Source: Spirochaetaceae bacterium
GTDB taxonomy: Bacteria; Spirochaetota; Spirochaetia; Treponematales; Breznakiellaceae
Direction: 5' to 3'
Length of the DNA stretch: 6,309 nucleotides
Assembly: GCA_031279965.1 (NCBI GenBank)
Contig: JAITHM010000113.1
Coordinates: 1-6,309, forward strand
The position numbers and the translations under genes are program-made. How positions within the stretch are numbered: the first letter of the stretch is position 1; each line of letters begins with the position of its first letter. Below are positions 1-6,133 of this stretch, one piece after another. Below the pieces are notes generated by a model. It had not been told where the DNA came from and searched no databases. It saw only the letters and a list, made by a program, of their open reading frames with translations.

Positions 1-40
1 AGTAGCCAGTAATAGCACGGAATACCGCAAAATGTAAAAA

Positions 41-1852
41 TTGATTTCCCTAACATCCCGTCTTTTACCACTACTCACGGCGGCTATTTTCTGCTATGCT
101 ATTTTTGTGCGTCCATTAAAACTTTTTCATGGTGAAGACTTGATTCCCCGCACCGCGGAACTTGGACGGCGCGGCGGATACTCCTTCGAGATGTTTGGAA
201 AAGACTGTATTGCCGGCATAATTGTGGGGATTGTCGCATTGCCGCTATCAATGGCGTTCAGTATTGCCGCCGGCGGCACTCCCGCGCAAGGGCTTTATAC
301 GGCGATTATAGCCGGTTTTTGCATCAGCGCATTTGGAGGGAGCCGTTTTCAGATTGGCGGGCCTACGGGCGCGTTTGTCGTGATCATTTTCAATGTCATT
401 TCAGTTTATGGCATGGCGGGGCTTATCGCGGCAACTGTTCTTGCCGGCATCATTCTGGTACTGATGGGTGTTTTCGGACTGGGACGTTTCATCAAATTTA
501 TTCCCTATCCGGTCACAACAGGTTTTACCACAGGGATTGGCTTGTTGATTTTTTCTCAGCAAATCAAGGATTTTTTTGGACTCAATATCGAAAAAAGCTC
601 GCCTGATTTTATCAGTAAATGGATGGAGCATATTCAAGCTGCAGGAAGCATCGATATTGTAACGCTTATAACAGGCTTGCTTACCATGGCAATTATTCTT
701 ATTGTTCGCCGCTGTGCTCCGCGTACACCTGCTGCGGCAACAGGAGTGCTGGTGGTAACGGCGCTGGTAACACTTTTAAAATATGCTCTGCACAATGTTG
801 ATGCACCTTCGGAAGGCATACCGTTGGTGCTTGTTCAGCAAACACTGGAAATTGAAACTATAGCAACGCGCTTTGGCGGTATTCCCTCAACGCTGCCTGT
901 TCCCGATATTCCGGCACTCAATTTTACCGTATTCCGGGAGGTTTTTCCCGCAGCGTTGTCAATAGCATTACTTGCCGCCATTGAATCGCTGCTTTCTGCG
1001 GTAGTCGCCGACGGCATGTCAGGCGACCGGCACAATTCAAATACAGAACTTATTGCCCAGGGGGTAGGGAATATTGCGTCGGCTATTTTTGGCGGCATAC
1101 CGGCGACAGGAGCAATTGCGCGTACGGCGACCAATATCAAAGCAGGTGCCGTTAGCCCGGTAGCCGGCATTATCCATGCGGCAACACTTACATTGTTTAT
1201 TCTTTTTCTGTCGCCTGCCGCATCTGCTATTCCGCTTTCATGCCTTTCTGCAGTGCTTATCATTGTATCTTTGGACATGAGCAATGTTCCCCGCTTTATT
1301 CGCATTATCCGCACGGCTCCCAAAAGCGATGTAAGCGTACTAATAACAACGTTTCTTCTTACCGTCCTTGTTGATTTAAGCTATGCGGTGGTTGTTGGTG
1401 TGCTGCTTGCAGTATTTTTGTTTATGCGTCGCATGGTTGAAATAGCTGATATTCGCATGGAAAATGACGAGCTTATCGCGCATCTTGCCTACGGTGATAT
1501 TCGTGAGCGTACCGCCCAATCGATACAGGCGTTAAGCAGCAAAGATACTGATATTTTTGAAATTTCAGGCCCGTTTTTTTTTGGCGTTGCTGATATGCTG
1601 CAAAATACGTTGCGGCATCTTTCTAAAACGCCAAAAAAAATTATACTTAGAATGCGTTCGGTACCGGCAATTGATTCAACAGGTATTGCTGCTCTGGAAT
1701 CATTTTTAATGAACTGCCGCAAGCAAAAAATACGCCTTATTTTAACAGAATGCGGCACCCAGCCAAAGGCGGCGCTTATTAAAGCGGGATTTATTGATAT
1801 TCTGGGGGCAGAGAATTTTATTGATTCGCTTGAAGATGCCGTAGAGGTATAA
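41..1852 (+). CDS. SulP-family anion permease with C-terminal STAS domain
   Basis: Inner-membrane transporter of the SLC26/SulP family, which moves sulfate, bicarbonate or dicarboxylates; the substrate cannot be read from the sequence. The hydrophobic transport core runs from about residue 50 to 470. It includes a first helix of DCIAGIIVGIVALPLS type, the conserved QIGGPTGAF stretch (104-112) and the IPATGAIART signature (353-362). A STAS domain fills about 480-600, with the DSTG motif at 545-548 that in related anti-sigma antagonists carries the phosphorylated serine. All 603 residues are intact, close to the usual family size. The start is uncertain: TTG at 41 follows an in-frame stop at 35-37 and has no clear Shine-Dalgarno. 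Family-like sequence begins around residue 24, so GTG at 107 or TTG at 140 are alternatives; ATG at 191 looks too late. The gene is followed after 3 nt by the kinase, suggesting an operon. Family call is very secure; substrate and start are not. Confidence 0.95.
   Translation: MISLTSRLLPLLTAAIFCYAIFVRPLKLFHGEDLIPRTAELGRRGGYSFEMFGKDCIAGIIVGIVALPLSMAFSIAAGGTPAQGLYTAIIAGFCISAFGGSRFQIGGPTGAFVVIIFNVISVYGMAGLIAATVLAGIILVLMGVFGLGRFIKFIPYPVTTGFTTGIGLLIFSQQIKDFFGLNIEKSSPDFISKWMEHIQAAGSIDIVTLITGLLTMAIILIVRRCAPRTPAAATGVLVVTALVTLLKYALHNVDAPSEGIPLVLVQQTLEIETIATRFGGIPSTLPVPDIPALNFTVFREVFPAALSIALLAAIESLLSAVVADGMSGDRHNSNTELIAQGVGNIASAIFGGIPATGAIARTATNIKAGAVSPVAGIIHAATLTLFILFLSPAASAIPLSCLSAVLIIVSLDMSNVPRFIRIIRTAPKSDVSVLITTFLLTVLVDLSYAVVVGVLLAVFLFMRRMVEIADIRMENDELIAHLAYGDIRERTAQSIQALSSKDTDIFEISGPFFFGVADMLQNTLRHLSKTPKKIILRMRSVPAIDSTGIAALESFLMNCRKQKIRLILTECGTQPKAALIKAGFIDILGAENFIDSLEDAVEV
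1575..1640. repeat. 14-bp inverted repeat inside the STAS coding region
   Basis: TTTTTTTTGGCGTT (1575-1588) and AACGCCAAAAAAAA (1627-1640) are perfect reverse complements with a 38-nt loop. Eight of the fourteen pairs are A-T from homopolymer runs, so chance is a serious possibility. The reading frame across both arms is intact (FFFGVA and TPKKI). Confidence 0.5.
1843..1848 (+). promoter_or_regulatory. Shine-Dalgarno of the hybrid kinase inside the transporter 3' end
   Basis: AGAGGT lies in the last sense codons of the SulP gene, 7 nt before ATG 1856. It supports that start codon. Ribosomes finishing the transporter at 1850-1852 would stop right on this site, so translational coupling of the two genes is likely (inference). 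Confidence 0.75.
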
Positions 1853-1855
1853 TTT

Positions 1856-4156
1856 ATGATAGACACGCAAGATTCTGCCCAACAGTTAACCGCTGAAAAC
1901 GCGATAGATTTTTTTTCTACGCTGATGTCTACTTCATCATCTTCTATTGTTTTTCTTGATTCAAAAAAACGCATTCGCTACGTCAACAAGCCGTTTGCCG
2001 CCTTTCTTGGTGTTGAAAATCAGGAAGATTGCATAAATAAGCCGCTTCTTGATTGTTTTGCTGATGGAAAAGTAAGGCAGATTTTTTCTGAGTTTACCGC
2101 CGGCCATGATTTTTGGATTGATATGATCCAAATTAAAGTAAATAATGAGCAAAAACATTTTAAGGTGTTTAGCGGAAAAATATTAGGAACAACCCAGGGC
2201 TCCTATATCCAAATATTTGATATTACTGATATTGTTATGATGAAAGAAGCGGCAGAAGCGGCGAACCGTGCAAAAAGTGAATTTCTTGCCAGCATGAGCC
2301 ACGAGATACGAACACCAATGAATACGATACTTGGCATGAGCGCTCTTATGCCAACAGAGAATCTTAACGAAAAACAACAAAAATATTTTGATGATATAAA
2401 AAGAATGTCTGCCTCGCTGCTTAATATTATCAATGATATTCTTGATTTTTCGAAAATCGAAGCGGGAAAATTTTCTCTTTTGCCGGCAAATTTTCGCATT
2501 ATCCAGCTTTTTGACAATATCGTATCAATGTCAAAATTCTCTGCGCAAAATAAAAATCTGCCTTTCATTGCAGAGTTTGACAAAGCAATTCCCGAAGTGC
2601 TTTTTGGCGATGAAACCCGTTTGCGGCAGATCTACACAAACGTTATCAATAACGCCGTCAAATACACCAATGACGGGTATGTTAAATTCACACTAAAGAA
2701 AGAAGAACACGGCGGACGGGCCTGCTTAACGGCGCTTGTTGAAGATACCGGCCGAGGAATTAAACAAAAAGATATAGAACGTATTTTTAACACATTTGAA
2801 CAGGTTGACACAGAAAAAAATTATGGCATAACAGGTACTGGCCTTGGACTTGCAATAACACGAAAATTGCTCACGCTGATGGATGGCAGCATGGAGGTTC
2901 AGAGTGAGTATGGCAAAGGTTCAAAATTTATTATTCGTGTTCCACTTACTGCGGGGAATCAAAAACAGCTTGACAAACTGCGTAATTTATCACGCTTTGT
3001 CTACGCAAAACCGCAAAATCAAATTCAAATATTGGTTGTTGATGATATGCAGGCAAATATTACCGTTGCCAACGGATTTCTTGAACAGCACAATATTACT
3101 GCAGACGCTGCAATGAGCGGTAACGAAGCCGTACAAAAAGTGCGCGACAATCATTACGACCTTGTATTTATGGATCACATGATGCCCGATATGGACGGTA
3201 TTGAAGCAACACAGAAAATTCGTAAACTTGAAGGTGACTACTTTAAGACTCTGCCTATAGTTGCCTTAAGCGCCAATGCCGTTGCCGGTTACCGCGAGCT
3301 GTTTTTAAGCTCTGGAATGAATGATTTTCTTAGCAAGCCTATTATTCCTGAGCGTCTTAACGAAATACTTGCTAAATGGCTTCCCTCCGAAAAACTGCTT
3401 CATGTAAACAGGCGGCGCGGTGAACGGCGGAAACAGCATGATAGGCGGTCTAACAGCAGAAGGACGCTTGGCAACATCCATGGTAATATTGTGCTGCACA
3501 AGCTTTCTAAAATCGCAGGTCTTGATATTGAAAAAGGCATTATTCATACTGGAGGTAAAGCCATCAGTTATATCAAAGTACTCCGGCAATTTTGTTTGAA
3601 TTTTGATGCTGAAATAACGGCAATTGAGAATTTACTGGCGCACGAAACATGGAAAGAATATGCGGTAAAGCTTCATGCGTATAAAGGAGTATTTGCCATT
3701 ATTGGGTTTGCGGCGCTTTCGTCCTGGGCAAAAAAACTTGAATATGCAGGACGTTTTCTTACATCACACCTAGCGGTACAGAACGAAGAAGATACTGACT
3801 ATATTCCTGCAAACCGTGATGAAGCATATTCAATTTGTAGGGAAGAAACACCTGCATTTATTGGGGCTATGCGGGCATTTTACGCAAGGATTACCAAAAC
3901 ACAGCTTTTTGAAGACCGTAATATACCGGGAAACAAGATAAGCAGCGGCGCTTTTAAATCATTGCTTGAGGAAACGAAAGCGGCCTGCAATATCTGCAAG
4001 GCGGCGGCGGCAAGTGCGGCATTTGACAAACTGCGGGATTTTACCTTTGACAAGACTACCACTACAGCATTAAAAACTATTGGTATGCTGGTTGAATCAC
4101 TTGAATATGAAAAGGCTGTCAAAGAAATTGACAGCCTTTTGGAAAATTTAAACTAA
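1856..4156 (+). CDS. Soluble hybrid histidine kinase: PAS-HisKA-HATPase-REC-HPt
   Basis: Multi-step phosphorelay sensor kinase of 766 residues with no transmembrane segment or signal peptide, so it should sense in the cytoplasm or through partners. A PAS-like domain spans about 18-125, followed by a short helical linker. The HisKA H-box SHEIRTPMN places the phosphorylated histidine at H149. The ATPase domain shows the N-box NVINNAVKYT (key N266), DTGRGI (297-302), F-box FNTFEQVD (311-318) and GTGLGL (327-332). The receiver domain (about 391-510) has the acidic pair D396/D397, phospho-acceptor D440, S472 and K494. An Arg-rich linker (519-536) leads to an HPt domain with H607-A-Y-K-G. The last 110 residues form a helical module ending in LEYEKAVKEIDSLLENLN, a style I recall from other hybrid kinases; its role is unknown. 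All catalytic residues are present, so it should be active. The stimulus and the final output regulator are not encoded here. Its stop lies 3 nt from that of convergent nifU. Confidence 0.95.
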   Translation: MIDTQDSAQQLTAENAIDFFSTLMSTSSSSIVFLDSKKRIRYVNKPFAAFLGVENQEDCINKPLLDCFADGKVRQIFSEFTAGHDFWIDMIQIKVNNEQKHFKVFSGKILGTTQGSYIQIFDITDIVMMKEAAEAANRAKSEFLASMSHEIRTPMNTILGMSALMPTENLNEKQQKYFDDIKRMSASLLNIINDILDFSKIEAGKFSLLPANFRIIQLFDNIVSMSKFSAQNKNLPFIAEFDKAIPEVLFGDETRLRQIYTNVINNAVKYTNDGYVKFTLKKEEHGGRACLTALVEDTGRGIKQKDIERIFNTFEQVDTEKNYGITGTGLGLAITRKLLTLMDGSMEVQSEYGKGSKFIIRVPLTAGNQKQLDKLRNLSRFVYAKPQNQIQILVVDDMQANITVANGFLEQHNITADAAMSGNEAVQKVRDNHYDLVFMDHMMPDMDGIEATQKIRKLEGDYFKTLPIVALSANAVAGYRELFLSSGMNDFLSKPIIPERLNEILAKWLPSEKLLHVNRRRGERRKQHDRRSNSRRTLGNIHGNIVLHKLSKIAGLDIEKGIIHTGGKAISYIKVLRQFCLNFDAEITAIENLLAHETWKEYAVKLHAYKGVFAIIGFAALSSWAKKLEYAGRFLTSHLAVQNEEDTDYIPANRDEAYSICREETPAFIGAMRAFYARITKTQLFEDRNIPGNKISSGAFKSLLEETKAACNICKAAAASAAFDKLRDFTFDKTTTTALKTIGMLVESLEYEKAVKEIDSLLENLN
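4110..4140. terminator. Perfect 12-bp hairpin, probable nifSU terminator
   Basis: AAAAGGCTGTCA (4110-4121) and TGACAGCCTTTT (4129-4140) pair perfectly around a 7-nt loop. The GC-rich core flanked by A on one side and T on the other is the shape of a two-way intrinsic terminator. It lies within the last kinase codons, upstream of the kinase stop at 4154-4156. For the nifSU transcript it begins 19 nt beyond the nifU stop and is followed by UUUUCAUAUU, a normal terminator position. For the kinase mRNA, termination here would remove the stop codon, so translating ribosomes would have to keep the hairpin from forming. The U-tracts are short (4 nt), so efficiency is uncertain. Confidence 0.6.
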
Positions 4157-4159
4157 GCA

Positions 4160-4747
4160 CTAATTGTAAATATGTTCAAGGCTGTGAAGATATTCTAGAG
4201 CCTCGTCTTCGCACTTGCCGCAGCCGGTTCCGATTTTCGTTGCTGCTTGCAGTTGCTCCCAGGTTCGTGCTCCGTTTTTATAGGCGTTTTCGATGTCTTT
4301 ATCGGTAACACCCATACAGTGGCAAATTTCTTGCGCTTCTTCTTTTAACATACCAGACCTCCCAGTCTTTGTAAGATAATCATCTATTGCCGCCCGCAAT
4401 GCCTTGTCCCCAAGTACTGAACAATGAATTTTATGATCCGGCAGTCCGCCAAGTTGTTGAACAAGATCTTCCGGCTTGATGGTATATGCATCCCTAATGT
4501 TTTTACCTTTTATCATCTCGGAAAGAACACTTGTAGATGCTATTGCGCTGGCGCAGCCATAGGTTTTCCAGCGGCAATCAGTGATCACATCATCTTTAAT
4601 ACGTAAAAGCATGAGCATTTGATCGCCGCATTTAATATTTCCTGTCTGCCCGCGTCCATCACACGGCCAGCTTTCTTCAGCATCCATCAAAACATTTTGA
4701 GGATCTGTAAAATGCTTTTTTACGGTCTCCGTATATAACCAATCCAT
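4160..4747 (-). CDS. nifU: NifU-like Fe-S cluster scaffold, IscU plus BFD-like [2Fe-2S] domains
   Basis: Scaffold on which sulfur from NifS and iron are assembled into clusters for transfer to apo-proteins, in the cytoplasm. Residues 1-128 are an IscU domain with the expected cluster ligands: C40 with D42 (KCGD), C65 (YGCAS) and H108-C109 (HCSVLG). Residues about 138-190 form a BFD-like domain with C142-x-C144 and C176-x2-C179, the CxC...CxxC pattern that holds the permanent [2Fe-2S] cluster in NifU. The third, Nfu-type domain of full-length nitrogen-fixation NifU is absent: the protein ends at 195 residues, 16 after the last cysteine. Start ATG at 4747 has a good AGGAG 5 nt upstream. It is the second gene after nifS with an 8-nt gap. 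The nif name reflects family only; there are no nitrogenase genes in the window, and general Fe-S assembly is the likelier job. Confidence 0.95.
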   Translation of the reverse strand: MDWLYTETVKKHFTDPQNVLMDAEESWPCDGRGQTGNIKCGDQMLMLLRIKDDVITDCRWKTYGCASAIASTSVLSEMIKGKNIRDAYTIKPEDLVQQLGGLPDHKIHCSVLGDKALRAAIDDYLTKTGRSGMLKEEAQEICHCMGVTDKDIENAYKNGARTWEQLQAATKIGTGCGKCEDEALEYLHSLEHIYN

Positions 4748-4752
4748 TTTTT

Positions 4753-4757
4753 CTCCT
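4753..4757 (-). promoter_or_regulatory. Shine-Dalgarno of nifU, overlapping the nifS stop
   Basis: On the minus strand AGGAG lies 5 nt before the nifU ATG, and its first two bases are the last two of the nifS TAG stop (4758-4756). This fixes the nifU start and suggests translational coupling of nifS and nifU. Confidence 0.8.
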
Positions 4758-5922
4758 ACTTAACAGTAGACATTGCCCGCAAACGCGCGATAATAGGCGG
4801 CATTGTCTCTATAACATAATCAATATCGTCTTCTGTTGTGTTCAATCCCATGCTAAAACGTACCGACCCATGGGCAAGCTCCGGCCACACGCCAATTGCC
4901 ATGAGCACATGAGAAGGATCAAGACTTCCTGATGCGCAGGCAGAACCGGTGGAAACTTCAATTCCTTTAAGATCAAGCGAGAGCAGTATTGCCTCTCCTT
5001 CTGAACCCGGAAATGAAATATTCAACGTATTGGGCAGCACGTCTTCAGGGTGGCCGTTCACCTTGATATTGGGAATCTTTTCGCAAAGCCCATCCCGAAG
5101 GCGTATCCGCAAAGCCCTCATCTTTTTTTGATATTCATCAAGGCCGGCCTGGGCAAGCTCTGCCGCCTTGCCAAACCCCAGAATACCGGGGCTGTTATAC
5201 GTACCCGCCCGAAAGCCGTCTTCTTGATGCCCCCCGTGAATCAGCGGCATAAGCGGTGCATTTTGGCGGCGAAAAAGTGCGCCAACGCCTTTAGGGCCAT
5301 AGATTTTGTGGCACGACAGTGTAAGATAATCAACACCCAACGCGGTAACGTCCACCGGAATTTTGCCGGCAGCCTGCACGGCATCGGTATGAACCCACGC
5401 ACCGGCTTCTTTGGCAAGGGCGGCAATTTTACCAATATCTTGGATAACGCCAATTTCATTGTTGGCAAACATTACTGAAACAAGCAAAGTTCTTTCACAG
5501 AGCGCCGCTTTATACGCATCCATTTTGATCTTTCCGTGTTCGTCCACAGGGAGTATGGTTACTTTACAGCCAAGCGACTGCATATACTTTGCCGAATTAA
5601 GCACACACGGGTGTTCAATGGCGGTTATAATAAGCTCATTCCGGCCGTCAGTTCCGCTGCGGATAACATCGCGCATTGTTTGAAAAACCATGTTGTTAGA
5701 TTCTGATCCGCCGGATGTAAACACAATTTGCTCCGGTTTTGCGCCAATCAGCGCCGCAACTGAACGCCGCGCTTTTTCAATCCGCGCCCGCGCTTCCCGT
5801 CCGTCACTGTGCATACTGGAAGCATTGCCGTAAACATCCAAATCTGCTATCATTTCGGCCTTTACTTCGTTGTGCAGCGGCGTGGTGGCGTTATAATCTA
5901 AATACACCTTTCTTTCCGGCAT
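4756..5922 (-). CDS. nifS: Cysteine desulfurase, NifS/IscS family (group I)
   Basis: PLP-dependent enzyme that converts L-cysteine to alanine and leaves a persulfide on its active cysteine, which is then passed to the NifU scaffold. The N-terminus has the family stretch YLDYNATTPL (7-16), then GNASSMH (32-38). H104 (EHPCV), D180 and Q183 (HTDAVQ) match cofactor contacts. K206 in SCHKIYGPKG is the Schiff-base lysine, and the GFRAGT motif (R238) binds substrate carboxylate. The catalytic cysteine is C329 in STGSACASGS, inside the long mobile loop typical of group I NifS/IscS rather than SufS enzymes. The 388-residue length is normal and no key residue is missing. ATG at 5922 has a strong GGAGG 6 nt upstream and a near-consensus promoter. 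It heads a two-gene operon with nifU. NifS versus IscS naming is a matter of convention; the adjacent NifU-type scaffold favours nifS. Confidence 0.97.
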   Translation of the reverse strand: MPERKVYLDYNATTPLHNEVKAEMIADLDVYGNASSMHSDGREARARIEKARRSVAALIGAKPEQIVFTSGGSESNNMVFQTMRDVIRSGTDGRNELIITAIEHPCVLNSAKYMQSLGCKVTILPVDEHGKIKMDAYKAALCERTLLVSVMFANNEIGVIQDIGKIAALAKEAGAWVHTDAVQAAGKIPVDVTALGVDYLTLSCHKIYGPKGVGALFRRQNAPLMPLIHGGHQEDGFRAGTYNSPGILGFGKAAELAQAGLDEYQKKMRALRIRLRDGLCEKIPNIKVNGHPEDVLPNTLNISFPGSEGEAILLSLDLKGIEVSTGSACASGSLDPSHVLMAIGVWPELAHGSVRFSMGLNTTEDDIDYVIETMPPIIARLRAMSTVK

Positions 5923-5928
5923 CTTTTG

Positions 5929-5933
5929 CCTCC
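5929..5933 (-). promoter_or_regulatory. Shine-Dalgarno of nifS
   Basis: GGAGG on the minus strand, 6 nt before ATG 5922. It is the strongest ribosome-binding site in the window and confirms the nifS start. Confidence 0.85.
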
Positions 5934-5951
5934 GCTATATCCTAGTAAAGC

Positions 5952-5980
5952 AGTATACTATATTTGAAAAGCCTCGTCAA
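5952..5980 (-). promoter_or_regulatory. Sigma-70-type promoter of nifSU
   Basis: On the minus strand the -35 box TTGACG (5980-5975) and the -10 box TATACT (5957-5952) are separated by exactly 17 nt. Transcription would start near 5945, giving a leader of about 23 nt that holds the nifS Shine-Dalgarno. A small inverted repeat, TAGTA-N8-TACTA (5960-5943), overlaps the -10 and start region. It could be an operator, but is too short to call. No Rrf2/IscR-type regulator gene is next to the operon. Confidence 0.8.
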
Positions 5981-6097
5981 ATTATTCTTAAAGCGTATGA
6001 TATTATATTTTTGGAAGTAGTATAACATGTGAATTGGGTTGAACTTTGGATTTGGTACGGTCTATGCCTGCCCACCGGCGCGTTGATTTTAAACTGC

Positions 6098-6126
6098 TTG
6101 ACGTATCTTTCAGACTGTGATATATT
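6098..6126 (+). promoter_or_regulatory. Sigma-70-type promoter facing right
   Basis: TTGACG (6098-6103), a 17-nt spacer and TATATT (6121-6126) on the plus strand. The predicted start falls at about 6133-6134, right on an ATG (6134), with another ATG at 6140 in the same frame. It points away from nifSU, toward a gene that would lie mostly beyond the window. Match quality is good, but the region is AT-rich and no function is proven. Confidence 0.6.
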
Positions 6127-6133
6127 CTAAACT

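Noticed and set aside
2..37. Possible tail of an upstream gene ending in TAA at 35-37
   Set aside because: Only 11 codons (VASNSTEYRKM) are visible, and another frame is also open to 42-44, so no gene can be supported.
835..1323. Open frame of 162 codons on the minus strand opposite the transporter
   Set aside because: It lies fully inside the well-supported SulP gene, encodes no recognisable domain and has no promoter or Shine-Dalgarno of note; a shadow frame.
1489..1974. Open frame of 161 codons on the minus strand across the transporter-kinase junction
   Set aside because: Antisense to the STAS and PAS coding regions, Ser/Ile-rich and without family features.
5050..5478. Open frame of 142 codons on the plus strand opposite nifS
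   Set aside because: Fully antisense to the catalytic part of nifS, where all conserved residues are in the minus-strand frame.
41..5922. Reading the whole window as one sulfur pathway: sulfate uptake feeding NifS/NifU
   Set aside because: The two pairs are on opposite strands with separate promoters, and the SulP substrate could be bicarbonate or a dicarboxylate; the link is only suggestive.
6002..6007. TATAAT on the minus strand as another nifSU promoter
   Set aside because: The hexamer 17 nt upstream is ACATGT, unlike a -35 box, and the promoter at 5952-5980 is much better.
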